NCBI RefSeq assembly: GCF_026157065.1
Contig: NZ_JANLGQ010000008.1
Location: 50,697 to 114,696, forward strand
DNA from: Enterococcus sp. HY326
Lineage (GTDB): Bacteria > Bacillota > Bacilli > Lactobacillales > Enterococcaceae
DNA length: 64,000 nt
Direction of reading: 5' to 3'
The translations under genes and the position numbers were made by a program. Each line of letters starts with the position of its first letter. Within the stretch, counting starts at the first letter, position 1. Positions 1 through 9,166 of this stretch are shown here, piece after piece. The notes under the pieces are model-generated. The model was given only the letters and a program-made list of their open reading frames with translations, was not told the origin of the DNA and did not search any database.

Positions 1-517
<517 letters not shown>

Positions 518-632
518 TCAATTAGATTCTGAAGCTCTACGATTTGAAGGTCGCAACTTTTCAGTGAATCGTATTATACACTGTTTTGTTGAATTTTTCA
601 TTAAGAATGACTAAAGGCTGTCCGTCAGCATT

Positions 633-1307
633 TTACGTAAAAAGAACTAAGAGGCCCATTAAGAGCAACGTTACCACTAAGGTCAAAGCCATTATTTTGT
701 CATAGATTTTCGGCGGTCGGCTCAAGGCTTTCGGCGCAATCTTAATGATTTTCGCTTCAGGAAATTCAACTGAAAAATATTTGTTATAGGCGTAGGCGGC
801 TGGTGCCAAGCCGACAGTCAAGGTTGGCTTATTCCGCAAAATTTCTTTAATACTTTCAAAATCCGAGACTTCCCAATAAATATAAGGATAGTCCCGCATC
901 AGCTGTTGCAAATTTTGATAGTGAAAATGCTCCGTCTGTGTTGGCTGCCCCTTTTGTTTGAGCTTAGGCCCCTCAGCTAACAAATAGCCGGAAGTTTTAA
1001 ACAGCACGTCCCCACGAAAAGCCATCTGCGAGACTGCTTCTTCAGGAGGAATCTCAACAATTTCCATACCTGGCTTCATCGCCATTACTTGTCCCCGTTT
1101 TGGTTCCGCTAAACGGGAGAGGGCGGCAATTTGATAATCGGCTAAAACGTCAGCATCCACTTCATAAAACGGTTTTTCCTCCCACTCATACTGAGGGTAT
1201 TCCAACTCTAAGTAATTTTTCAGCCGTGGCAGGACAAATTGATCTTGCATCGTCCACATGATGCTATTATTCGCTTGCCGTGATAAAGTAATAATTAAAC
1301 CCTTCAT
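633..1307 (-). CDS. hypothetical protein with C-terminal membrane anchor
   Basis: A 224-aa protein I do not recognise. It is soluble-looking for about 200 residues and ends in one hydrophobic helix (about residues 204-223, leucine/valine rich), so it is probably tail-anchored with its bulk in the cytoplasm. There is no signal peptide. Start chosen at the ATG behind AGAGGAAG. It begins 16 bp after the XRE regulator gene and is probably cotranscribed with it. No catalytic motif was seen. Confidence 0.7.
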   Translation of the reverse strand: MKGLIITLSRQANNSIMWTMQDQFVLPRLKNYLELEYPQYEWEEKPFYEVDADVLADYQIAALSRLAEPKRGQVMAMKPGMEIVEIPPEEAVSQMAFRGDVLFKTSGYLLAEGPKLKQKGQPTQTEHFHYQNLQQLMRDYPYIYWEVSDFESIKEILRNKPTLTVGLAPAAYAYNKYFSVEFPEAKIIKIAPKALSRPPKIYDKIMALTLVVTLLLMGLLVLFT

Positions 1308-1323
1308 AACACTTCCTCTTTTC

Positions 1324-1845
1324 TTAGCTATTGGCTGCTAAAAGACCAAATACCAGCAGCAGACCTACCCAAAAACCGGCAAAGACAAAAATACCAATAT
1401 CAAAGGCATCTTCTCCTTGGGTAACGATATTTTGCAGTCGTTTAGTTTTCCGGAGATAAATACCTTGAATCAAAGCCCCGCCAATGCAGTAGCAAAAAAA
1501 GATAAATAGACGGATGCCACGATCCACAAAAATAATTTCTGTCGCAACCATCAGCAAACTCCAAACTATCTGGATAATGGCAAAGACTTGTCCCACCGGT
1601 CGGCCATGACTGACTTCTGGATTATTACTCGACTTACCGGGCTGAATCAGGTCATTAAGATTAGTACCAAACAATTCGCTAATCAAAATTAAGTTTTCTA
1701 AATCCGGTTGGCCTTTATTATTTTCCCAATTGGATACGGATTGACGACTGACAAATAATTGCTGCGCCAGCTCCTCTTGTGTTAACTGTTGTTCTTGTCG
1801 CAAACTTTTTAAACGTGTCCCAAAATCCACGTTCCTCACCTCCAC
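1324..1845 (-). CDS. XRE-family regulator with C-terminal membrane segments
   Basis: A 173-aa protein. Residues 9-64 form a classic HTH_XRE domain (LKSLRQEQQLTQEELAQQL, then SRQSVSNWE). The C-terminal half holds about three hydrophobic segments (around 87-107, 112-128 and 147-170). This layout is common in Firmicutes one-component regulators tethered to the membrane. First gene of a probable two-gene unit with the tail-anchored protein downstream. Ligand and targets unknown. Confidence 0.85.
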   Translation of the reverse strand: MEVRNVDFGTRLKSLRQEQQLTQEELAQQLFVSRQSVSNWENNKGQPDLENLILISELFGTNLNDLIQPGKSSNNPEVSHGRPVGQVFAIIQIVWSLLMVATEIIFVDRGIRLFIFFCYCIGGALIQGIYLRKTKRLQNIVTQGEDAFDIGIFVFAGFWVGLLLVFGLLAANS

Positions 1846-2035
1846 CTTTATTGTATCAAGCCCCGTTCAAAAAATCTGGAAAAGCAACAGAAAAAGCCTG
1901 TCAAAGCTAATTGACAAACCGATATATCAAGGTTTTCTAAAAAATAAGACTGCGGCATTTGTTTTTCTCAGCAGATACTTTTCTGCCGATTTTTTCACCA
2001 TTTTTTATCAAGGTCTCAGCCTTTTTGAATATTGT

Positions 2036-2146
2036 TTATTTTTTTGCAGCCCTTCTCTTAACAAAAACGACTATGACAAACAATAAAATCACACCGCCAA
2101 TGACAAGTAAAATGAGAGAACTTTGGGCATTGGTTTGAGGGAGTTC
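2036..2146 (-). pseudogene. orphan LPXTG cell-wall sorting tail (gene remnant)
   Basis: This frame encodes ELPQTNAQSS, a hydrophobic stretch of about 20 residues (LILLVIGGVILLFVIVVF), then KRRAAKK and a stop. That is a complete sortase signal: LPXT(N/G), membrane span and basic tail. No surface-protein body precedes it. The frame runs into the hairpin of the neighbouring terminator and has only about 12 more codons before any upstream ATG. I read it as the 3' leftover of a deleted LPXTG adhesin. Confidence 0.7.
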
Positions 2147-2148
2147 AA

Positions 2149-2191
2149 AAAACCTAAGGAAGTCTGATCTACTCAGCATTCCTCAGGTTTT
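2149..2191 (-). terminator. rho-independent terminator after the 2203-2853 gene
   Basis: Arms AACCTAAGGAA and TTCCTCAGGTT pair with one mismatch around a 17-nt loop. On the minus strand the hairpin is followed by TTTTTT. It directly abuts the orphan LPXTG tail. Confidence 0.75.
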
Positions 2192-2202
2192 CTTAAACTT
2201 TA

Positions 2203-2853
2203 TTATAAAAAATTGCGAAACATCGCAATAATATAGCGAACTAAACGAAAAACGATAAATAAAACAAAAATATTTCCCAGTACAAAGCTGAAAATATTTC
2301 CCACGCCGGCCTTCAGATTACTAAAAGAAAAGCGTCGTAAAAAACGGGGCATTGAATTGTAACCGTTGCGCTTCAAGCGAAATTTTTCTTCATAAGTAAT
2401 TTCCAGCATGTCGTAGTAAATGATCTGCAATGGTTCTTGACTGAAAAAAGTCTTCGCAAAACCGACCATCATCGTGTATTGCTTTTCACTGGAGGGTAGA
2501 TTTCTCACCCCGTTTTTATTGACACGAATGACCTGCTCACCATTTTCCATGACATTATAAGCATACTCATCTTCTTGGATAGTTTGAATTTTTAAATCTG
2601 GTGTGTTTTCCGCCAAAAAATTTTCAAAGACTTCAGAAAATTTCTGTTTGGCATTAAATAGATAAACAGCGATTGCCGCCAGACCGATTAACAGCACAGC
2701 ATTGAGGATTAAACTTTCCCGAAAAATAATCGTATACAGTAAAATCAGCACGAAGGCTATTAAAGTGATTGCAATCCGTTTCCAATAATAATTTTGATAC
2801 ATTTCCTGAATCGTCCGCTGATAATAATCAAAATCCTGCTGGGCGACTGTCAT
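2203..2853 (-). CDS. YcxB-like membrane protein of unknown function
   Basis: Two hydrophobic helices near residues 28-65 are followed by a soluble domain of about 110 residues and a C-terminal hydrophobic helix. The layout (two helices, then a small domain with GVRNLPSS and IIYYDML-like strands) resembles the YcxB/YcxB-like family, but I am not sure of it. The ATG at 2851-2853 (MTVAQQDF) is preferred because GAGGG lies about 8 nt upstream and the start then clears the acetyltransferase stop at 2864. A longer frame reaches 2895 but overlaps that gene. Confidence 0.7.
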   Translation of the reverse strand: MTVAQQDFDYYQRTIQEMYQNYYWKRIAITLIAFVLILLYTIIFRESLILNAVLLIGLAAIAVYLFNAKQKFSEVFENFLAENTPDLKIQTIQEDEYAYNVMENGEQVIRVNKNGVRNLPSSEKQYTMMVGFAKTFFSQEPLQIIYYDMLEITYEEKFRLKRNGYNSMPRFLRRFSFSNLKAGVGNIFSFVLGNIFVLFIVFRLVRYIIAMFRNFL

Positions 2854-2863
2854 AAAAAAACCC

Positions 2864-3412
2864 TCATTTCTTGACGACTTCTGCAAACGGGACAAATGGC
2901 GCAGGGACAGTTGGCACTTCTGTTAAAACTTTTTGCATCCATAGCACATCATGCCACTGATCAAATTTATAGCCAACATGGTGGAAGTTGGCGACTTCCT
3001 GGTAGCCAAATTTTTCATGAAAGCCGACACTTCGTTGATTGCCTCCAGTAATGCAGGCTGTTAAATTTACGACATGCTGTTGCAATAGATAAGTTTCTAA
3101 GCCTTCATACAACGCTGTTCCTACACCTTTAACGTTAGTTTTATGGCTGACATAAACGGTGACCTCCACCGTCCAATCATAAGCCACTCTACCTTTGTAG
3201 ACTCCGGCATAAGCATAGCCGATAATTTCTCCATCAATTTCTGCTACCAAATAAGGATAGCGTTCTAAAGTTGTGGCAATTCTTTGGCTGAACTCAGCCA
3301 CACTGGGTACCTCGTATTCAAAGGTGATTGGTGTTTCTTTTACATAATATTCATAAATAGCTACGATTTTTTCAGCATCAGCTGGTGTTGCAATTCTAAT
3401 TGTAAGTTCCAT
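2864..3412 (-). CDS. GNAT acetyltransferase, phosphinothricin (Pat)-like
   Basis: A 182-aa GNAT enzyme that should transfer acetyl from acetyl-CoA to a small amine. Visible are the N-terminal IRIATPADAEKIVAIYEYYV region, the acetyl-CoA loop around KGVGTALYEGLE (residues 93-104) and the Pat-family C-terminal block NQRSVGFHEKFGYQEV, then VGYKFDQWHDVLWMQK. The last 18 residues are a proline-rich extension. The real substrate is unknown; Pat-like members act on phosphinothricin, methionine sulfone or related compounds. Stops 11 bp before the next gene, so probably an operon. Confidence 0.85.
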   Translation of the reverse strand: MELTIRIATPADAEKIVAIYEYYVKETPITFEYEVPSVAEFSQRIATTLERYPYLVAEIDGEIIGYAYAGVYKGRVAYDWTVEVTVYVSHKTNVKGVGTALYEGLETYLLQQHVVNLTACITGGNQRSVGFHEKFGYQEVANFHHVGYKFDQWHDVLWMQKVLTEVPTVPAPFVPFAEVVKK

Positions 3413-3489
3413 CTAACCACCCTCTCGTTATCAAAAAATTATAACGATGATTGCCACAGCTGACAAGTCTTTTTGGCAACAAGCTAGCT

Positions 3490-4110
3490 CTATACGCCGG
3501 CGTCTCGAATTTTTGCTAATTCCTGAGCTTTTTTCTCTGCAATTTCATCTATTTGATTTTCTGTCAACGGTGTACCAAAAGGAATCGGTTGGCTTAGAAA
3601 ATCCCGTTCTGGTGCATCGACGCCAACATTTATATCATCAGCAATCGGGACACTGTAATGGTGAATATGTCCGTGAAGATTGCGAATATTAACAGTTTGT
3701 CCCAGCAGCATTGGATAGTGGGTCAAATAATATTGATGATGATTAAACTTCACGATGGCCCCCACATCTTCAAAAGCAAATTTTGCTTCACCGTTAGCTA
3801 ATTTCGGATCATGGGTGTCTAAAAAGTTAAAAAAATTCCGGCTATCATGATTGCCTTTGATAAAGACTATTTTCCCCTGCAATTGCCTTAAAATGTCTAA
3901 AATATCTTGGCTCCCCTTATCATAATCGGGATGCATCGCCACATCTCCGAGATGATAAACGGTGTCTTTTTCAGTCACCACAGCATTCCAGCTGGCAATC
4001 ATCACTTGATGCATCTCTTCGATTGATTCATAAGGCCGCGGGGCAAAGTCGCTACTGCCAAGTAAACGCTCGTGGAAAAAATGGGTGTCTGCAATAAAAA
4101 ATTTTTTCAT
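3490..4110 (-). CDS. calcineurin-like metallophosphoesterase
   Basis: A 206-aa cytoplasmic protein with the metal-binding motifs of the family in order: FIADTHFFH (D8, H10), HLGDVAMH (D56), IKGNHDSRN (N, H), LTHYPM and LHGHIHH. The family hydrolyses phosphodiesters; this compact bacterial type resembles phage/bacterial single-domain phosphoesterases of unknown substrate. The start ATG follows GCAGGTGAAAT. An inverted-repeat element lies just upstream. Confidence 0.88.
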   Translation of the reverse strand: MKKFFIADTHFFHERLLGSSDFAPRPYESIEEMHQVMIASWNAVVTEKDTVYHLGDVAMHPDYDKGSQDILDILRQLQGKIVFIKGNHDSRNFFNFLDTHDPKLANGEAKFAFEDVGAIVKFNHHQYYLTHYPMLLGQTVNIRNLHGHIHHYSVPIADDINVGVDAPERDFLSQPIPFGTPLTENQIDEIAEKKAQELAKIRDAGV

Positions 4111-4136
4111 ATTTCACCTGCTTATAAGATAAAACT

Positions 4137-4266
4137 AGGCCATAGGTCATTCAAAATAAAAAGTAACACGCTGTTTGTCACCTACTGACAATTGTAGTAA
4201 AACAATCCCTTCGGCGGCTTTATCCAAGCCAACAGCTTTGCTATTTTTATTTTTGACCTATGGCCT
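4137..4266. repeat. 130-bp element bounded by long inverted repeats
   Basis: The ends AGGCCATAGGTCA and TGACCTATGGCCT are perfect 13-bp inverted repeats, and pairing continues inward through an A/T-rich stretch with a 3-nt slip (about 25 bp in all). About 75 bp in between include a small hairpin. It fills the gap between the DUF1831 and phosphoesterase genes. It could be a miniature inverted-repeat element or a large stem in the mRNA. I saw no convincing target-site duplication. Confidence 0.6.
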
Positions 4267-4280
4267 CGCTTTTTTTGCGA

Positions 4281-4628
4281 TTATGCTGCTACTTTTTCAA
4301 AAAGTCCACGGCTAATCATGCCGTCCATTAAAAAGTAGAATTTTTCTTGACTCATCACATGCTGATTGTCTTTAAAAATATTAACTGCTTTTAGTCCGTT
4401 AGCGGTAGTGATGGACATTTTAAAAGTTTCCAAATCTTTAGCCACAGTAATCTTCAGACGAAATCCTTCTTTACTTTGAGGAGTTGCGTCTAAGCTGCGA
4501 ATCATTTGGTAATTGCCGGATTTAGTTTCAGTAAATCCGTTATCTCTTAACGTATAACGCTTTGCTTCAGGATTCAGTTTGTAAAGAACTGATGCTCCTT
4601 CAACTGTTGCTGTCTCTGTAAAAGCCAT
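4281..4628 (-). CDS. DUF1831 protein, partner of cysteine desulfurase
   Basis: A protein of about 115 aa matching the DUF1831 family as I know it from Lactobacillales, where it sits next to a NifS/IscS-type cysteine desulfurase and mnmA. It probably assists sulfur transfer, but its biochemical role is not established. Start set at the ATG at 4626-4628 behind GAGGTGAACAAA; the longer frame begins with GTG inside that ribosome-binding region. It lies 80 bp after the desulfurase gene. Confidence 0.8.
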   Translation of the reverse strand: MAFTETATVEGASVLYKLNPEAKRYTLRDNGFTETKSGNYQMIRSLDATPQSKEGFRLKITVAKDLETFKMSITTANGLKAVNIFKDNQHVMSQEKFYFLMDGMISRGLFEKVAA

Positions 4629-4708
4629 TTTGTTCACCTCGATTAATTAGTCATCCTCTATTATAAAGAACTTATGCGTCTTTTTCTAGCTGTATTACTG
4701 ATTTCAAG

Positions 4709-5848
4709 TTATTTTTTCGTAAGAATTGCTATTAGTTTTGCTGCCAATTCCTCGACTTCAGCTAAGGTATTATCACTGCCAAAACTGATTCTAACAGATT
4801 CTTTAATCGTAGGATTTCCCTTGCCGTACATTGCTTCTAACACATGGGAAGGATCAACGGTGCCCGCCGTGCAGGCAGAGCCGGTTGAAATAGCAATTCC
4901 CTGCAAATCTAATTTCATCAGCAACAAATCATTTCTAACACCAGGAAAACGCAGATTCAAAACATGATGGGTTGCCTGTTCAACATCCCCGTTGATTTCA
5001 AACGGGATGCCGGCTGCTTCCAACTGTTTAAGCAAAACAGTTTGAAATTGTTGGAATTCAGCTCGCTTACTATTTTTGTCGGTAGCTTTCAACAAAGAAA
5101 CAGCTTGACTCATGCCGACAATGCCAGCTAGATTTTCTGTGCCAGCCCGTCGTTTTTCTTCCTGCTCGCCGCCATGCAAAAAGGGCGGCAGCTGAATGGC
5201 ATCTGTTTTAAATAAAAATCCGACACCCTTTGGACCATTAAACTTATGGGCCGAAACACTTAATAAATCAATTCCGATTTCGTGGGGATTAATTTCCAGT
5301 AGTCCATAAGCCTGAACTGCATCAGCGTGAAAATAAGCTGGATGATGTTTTAAAATGGCACCAATTTCTGGAATCGGTAAAATATTTCCCGTCTCATTGT
5401 TGACGTACATAATCGAAACAAGAATCGTATCTTCCCGCAGTGCTTTTTGAAAATCAGCTACAGCAAGGTTACCTTTTTGGTCAACCGGCAAATACGTCAC
5501 TTCAAATCCCAATGTCTCCAAATATTTCATAGTATTTAAAACAGCTGGATGTTCAATCGCCGTTGTGATTAAATGTTTCCCAAAATTTTGTCGTGCTAAA
5601 GCTGTCTCAATGATGGCCGTGTTATCACCTTCCGTACCGCCGCTATTAAAAATAATTTCATGGGGCTTCACCTGCAGCGAACTGGCAATCGTCTGCCGGG
5701 CATTTTCTAAATATTCGTGAGCTTGCCGACCAAATTGATGAATGCTAGAGGGATTGCCAAAGACTTCTTTCATCACCTGCGTCACTGCGTCAATGACCTC
5801 AGGAGCCATTGGTGTCGTGGCGGCGTGGTCAAAATACATTCTGCTCAT
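4709..5848 (-). CDS. iscS: cysteine desulfurase (NifS/IscS type)
   Basis: A 379-aa PLP enzyme that takes sulfur from cysteine as an enzyme-bound persulfide. Seen: N-terminal YFDHAATTPM, the NSGGTEGDN substrate region, HADAVQ, SAHKFNGPKGVGF with the PLP lysine, and the mobile loop STGSACTAG with the catalytic Cys. Usual length for the family. Together with DUF1831 and mnmA it probably serves tRNA thiolation, whereas sufS at 45-46 kb serves Fe-S clusters. Confidence 0.92.
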   Translation of the reverse strand: MSRMYFDHAATTPMAPEVIDAVTQVMKEVFGNPSSIHQFGRQAHEYLENARQTIASSLQVKPHEIIFNSGGTEGDNTAIIETALARQNFGKHLITTAIEHPAVLNTMKYLETLGFEVTYLPVDQKGNLAVADFQKALREDTILVSIMYVNNETGNILPIPEIGAILKHHPAYFHADAVQAYGLLEINPHEIGIDLLSVSAHKFNGPKGVGFLFKTDAIQLPPFLHGGEQEEKRRAGTENLAGIVGMSQAVSLLKATDKNSKRAEFQQFQTVLLKQLEAAGIPFEINGDVEQATHHVLNLRFPGVRNDLLLMKLDLQGIAISTGSACTAGTVDPSHVLEAMYGKGNPTIKESVRISFGSDNTLAEVEELAAKLIAILTKK

Positions 5849-5978
5849 TGTTTATCACCTCTTAAAAATTCTAGAAACATTTTAGCACAGGGGTTATTTT
5901 TTACCTAGTAAAGCTGCTTTTCTATCCAGTTGTAAAAATTGTACTGCTTATAGATAGTTGCTCTGCTTTTTTTAGCCG

Positions 5979-6887
5979 CTACTGCATTTCTTTTTTGACA
6001 AAGCGTTTTTCCTTTAAATAGCCGCCTAAATTGCCATACATAAAGACGGCAATCCCTGCCCAGATAAAACCAAATGCTACAAATTGTTCTGCTGTGTAAG
6101 GCTCGTGAAAGAGGAGGATAGCCATCAGCAGCATCATGGTTGGATTAATATATTGAATAAAACCTAACAAAATATACGAAATTTTCTTAGCCGCCTCAGC
6201 AAAAAGTAACAAGGGAATCGCCGTAACAATTCCCGCCCCAGCCAACAATAAATTAATAGAAGTCGGATAGCTCATAAAGCCCGCATCCGAGACAAAAAAT
6301 AGATACAGCAGCGCAAAGGGAAAAATAATCATCGTCTCAATGGTTAGCCCAGAAGCTGAGCTGAGTTTAACACCTTTTTTAATCAGCCCATAAAAGCTAA
6401 AGGCAAAAGCCATCACTAGAGAAGGGACTGGTAATGTCCCTGTTTCAAGAGTCAATAACAATACCCCTAGCAGCGCTAAGCCACAGGCAATTTTACCGCT
6501 GCGACTCAAAGGCTCCTTCAAAAAAATAGTTGCCAACAAAACATTGACCAATGGATTCATATAATAACCCAAACTCGCCTCAGTCACCTTGCCGATGCTG
6601 ACGCTCCAGATAAAAACGCCCCAATTTATCGTAATTAAGACTGCCGCTAGCGCAATCAAGCCTAATTTTTTCTTGTCCTGCCACAGCTCTCGACACTCCT
6701 GTAAAAATTGTTGCCATTTACCAGTGGTAACCAATAAAATCAGCATGAAAATAAAGGACCAAACAATCCGATAACATAAAATATCAAACGAATTGACTGT
6801 CGGCAACAGCCGCCAATACAACGGAATAATTCCCCACAAGACATAAGCACTGATTCCAAATAACAAACCTTTATTTTTTTCCTTCAT
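5979..6887 (-). CDS. rarD: RarD / EamA-family permease
   Basis: A 302-aa membrane protein with about ten hydrophobic helices in two EamA halves. It carries RarD hallmarks: the N-terminal LFGISAYVLWGIIPLYW, the central NWGVFIWSV, and LGYYMNPLVNVLL. RarD members are predicted drug/metabolite transporters with no agreed substrate. The start follows GAAGGTG. Monocistronic by spacing. Confidence 0.9.
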   Translation of the reverse strand: MKEKNKGLLFGISAYVLWGIIPLYWRLLPTVNSFDILCYRIVWSFIFMLILLVTTGKWQQFLQECRELWQDKKKLGLIALAAVLITINWGVFIWSVSIGKVTEASLGYYMNPLVNVLLATIFLKEPLSRSGKIACGLALLGVLLLTLETGTLPVPSLVMAFAFSFYGLIKKGVKLSSASGLTIETMIIFPFALLYLFFVSDAGFMSYPTSINLLLAGAGIVTAIPLLLFAEAAKKISYILLGFIQYINPTMMLLMAILLFHEPYTAEQFVAFGFIWAGIAVFMYGNLGGYLKEKRFVKKEMQ

Positions 6888-6996
6888 GTTACACCTTCAC
6901 TTTTTTAAATTTAAAAGCAGATCCCGCTACTCTAGCTAGTTTTCCAGTAAAATTTTATCTTTTAGTATAGCATATTTTTCATGGCTACTATAAAGA

Positions 6997-7032
6997 AAGA
7001 AAAATGCTAAAGCCAAAAAGACTCTAGCATTT
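6997..7032 (-). terminator. terminator after prs
   Basis: AAATGCTA and TAGCATTT form the stem. On the minus strand it is followed by TTCTTTCTTT, a few bases beyond the prs stop codon. Confidence 0.6.
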
Positions 7033-7039
7033 CAAAATT

Positions 7040-8002
7040 TTATTTATTTCTTCTAAACAATGGGCTCATCGGACGATTTTCATGAATCCGTTTAATCCCC
7101 TCGCCCATCAATTCTGAACAGGAAATAATCGTTAAATTTTTGGGATGGCGTTCATCAGGAGTATAAACTGAATCGGTAATACAAATATCTTCAATTTCTG
7201 AATTTTCCAGTACCTCTTTAGCAGGTGGAGAGAGCAAGCCATGGGAAGAGCATGCATAGACCTCAATCGCACCGGCTTCTTTTAAAATTTTGGCAGCTGC
7301 CGCCAACGTCTCGCCAGTATTTAAAATATCATCGACTAAAATTGCTTTCTTTCCAGCCACATTTCCGATGACATAACCGGTCAGCTCACCATCTTCTTCA
7401 TACTGATCGACAATTGAAAGTGTTGAATCCAAATAATCTGATAAACTGCGAGCCCGCTGCACGCCACTATTTTTCGGAGAAACGACAACCACGTCATCAC
7501 CATACAGCCCCTTATCTCGATAATAATCGGCAAACAATGGCATCGTAAATAAATTATCCACCGGAATATCAAAGAAACCTTGCACTTGAACTGTATGCAA
7601 ATCCAGCGTCAGCAAGCGAGTTGCCCCAGCTTCTTCTAATAGGTTAGCCACTAACTTAGCCGTGATGGGTTCATGGGGACGAGCAGTTCGATCCTGTCGC
7701 GCATAGCCGTAATAAGGCAAAATAATATTAATTGTTTTTGCACTCGCCCGCTTCAGCGCATCAATCATAATCAACAATTCCAAATAGTGATCATTCACCG
7801 GCGCATTAGTTGATTGAATCAGGTAAACATGATGCCCCCGAACACTCTCTTCAATGTTGATGGCAATTTCACCATCACTAAACTGCTGCACACGACATTT
7901 GCCTAACTCGGTTCCAAAAACCTTGGCAATTTTTTCCGCCAATGGCTGATTGGAATTTAAACTAAACAGCTTCAATCTTGAATCGTGGTATTTCTTTCCC
8001 AT
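7040..8002 (-). CDS. prs: ribose-phosphate pyrophosphokinase
   Basis: A 320-aa class I PRPP synthetase that makes PRPP from ribose-5-phosphate and ATP. Seen: [16 protein letters not shown], the flexible catalytic loop [37 protein letters not shown], and the PRPP loop [15 protein letters not shown]. The loop reads RPHEP rather than the common RSREP, which suggests the second paralogue found in enterococci rather than the main enzyme; that is an inference. Single gene with its own terminator. Confidence 0.93.
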   Translation of the reverse strand: MGKKYHDSRLKLFSLNSNQPLAEKIAKVFGTELGKCRVQQFSDGEIAINIEESVRGHHVYLIQSTNAPVNDHYLELLIMIDALKRASAKTINIILPYYGYARQDRTARPHEPITAKLVANLLEEAGATRLLTLDLHTVQVQGFFDIPVDNLFTMPLFADYYRDKGLYGDDVVVVSPKNSGVQRARSLSDYLDSTLSIVDQYEEDGELTGYVIGNVAGKKAILVDDILNTGETLAAAAKILKEAGAIEVYACSSHGLLSPPAKEVLENSEIEDICITDSVYTPDERHPKNLTIISCSELMGEGIKRIHENRPMSPLFRRNK

Positions 8003-8102
8003 ATGAACCTCCGCATTTTAATTTCACCCCCATTCTAACACAGAAATCAGAATTTTTGGGGGTGAAAGGGTGAATCACTCTTTCAGGCACACAGCTTTAT
8101 TC

Positions 8103-8135
8103 AAAAAATAAACGCTGCTCAAAATTCAAGCAGCA
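8103..8135 (-). terminator. terminator after the DUF3784 gene
   Basis: GCTGCT/AGCAGC stem; on the minus strand followed by GTTTATTTTTT, just past the stop at 8152. Confidence 0.6.
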
Positions 8136-8151
8136 CTAGCTTTCATTACAT

Positions 8152-8466
8152 TTAATTTTTAAATATAGGTGAGACATTAGCAAACACAATACAAATAAAG
8201 ACAACAATCGTCAACACAATCGCCGAAACATTTTCATTAAAGTCTAAAAAGCGCGTCCCTAGTATTATGAAGTCCGAGAAAAATAACATTGCAGCCATCA
8301 ATTTCCCCAAATTTCGACCATTTATTTTTTCCCGCTCATCTTTCCCCGCAGTATTATAGCCAGCAATCAGCATCAGCCACTTGCCCCGCAGCAATTGCAC
8401 CGCAGCTATGAACGTAGCCAAGAAAACAACCAGTAATAAAATATCTGTTCCTTGCATAGCCTCCAC
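8152..8466 (-). CDS. DUF3784-like small membrane protein
   Basis: A 104-aa protein with about three transmembrane helices. The stretch GKWLMLIAGYNTAGKDEREKINGRNLGKLMA matches the conserved loop of DUF3784 as I know it (LIAGYNT followed by a charged loop). Function unknown. ATG behind GGGGTGGAGG. Stands alone between terminators. Confidence 0.75.
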   Translation of the reverse strand: MEAMQGTDILLLVVFLATFIAAVQLLRGKWLMLIAGYNTAGKDEREKINGRNLGKLMAAMLFFSDFIILGTRFLDFNENVSAIVLTIVVFICIVFANVSPIFKN

Positions 8467-8589
8467 CCCTTTTCTTCTATTATATCATGGAAGGAGACTC
8501 TGCTCCAAAAATGATAGTTGAAGAACTATTTATGACAAATCAACTTTCCCCATAATCTCCAAGCTAAATTTTCTACGGCAAATAGAGAA

Positions 8590-8808
8590 ATGAACAAAAA
8601 TAATAAGCAACGAGCTAAAAGAATTCAGACTCATCCAAAAGAAGGTCGAAAATTTTTTCAACTTCAATCAAAAAACCTCAGTGATGACCTACTCAACCTC
8701 TTTGAAGTAAAGAATTATTTTATCCTGCAACCATGCGAAGACCAATTAGTGTTTGTCTCAGTCGGTTACCAAGCCATAGACTTTACGCCTCAAAAGACAG
8801 ATTTATAA
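8590..8808 (+). CDS. small hypothetical protein, doubtful
   Basis: A 72-aa frame, basic at its N-terminus, with no clear ribosome-binding site and no motif I recognise. It may be a remnant; the following 350 bp also look degenerate. Confidence 0.3.
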   Translation: MNKNNKQRAKRIQTHPKEGRKFFQLQSKNLSDDLLNLFEVKNYFILQPCEDQLVFVSVGYQAIDFTPQKTDL

Positions 8809-9101
8809 AAGCCAGCCCTAAGATAGCATGCAAATTTCTCTATGTACGGATAAATTCAATAAGACTTTGACTAGTAACCTTGTAATGGTGAAGAAATGAC
8901 ATACAAAGTATCACAAGAAAAACTCAGTGTCATACACTTCATTAGTCTTATTGATATGGGATACTAAAAAATCTGGTCTGGCCTCTCTCAATTGGCATAA
9001 AGAAAATTTTGATGGGCTAGTTAAAGATTTGTTGAATTTTGAATATGGGCGGATAAATCAATAGATTACTATTGGAAATTAGGAAAATAGTTCATCGTTA
9101 A
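8809..9101. other. non-coding / degenerate stretch
   Basis: Only very short frames occur here, the longest being 23 codons starting at about 8896. I see no RNA gene or promoter. It probably holds decayed coding sequence. Confidence 0.4.
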
Positions 9102-9149
9102 AAGCACCTAAATTCCAACTTGATGACTCAATTAGAGATTTAGGCGCTT
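9102..9149 (-). terminator. terminator of the surface-matrix operon
   Basis: AAGCACCTAAAT pairs with ATTTAGGCGCTT with one G-U wobble. On the minus strand it is followed by TTTTA, about 20 bp after the stop of the RCC1-repeat gene. Confidence 0.75.
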
Positions 9150-9166
9150 CATTAGTTTTAAATTAT

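Noticed and set aside
7381..7572. Frame inside prs
   Set aside because: Shadow of the prs coding sequence in another frame.
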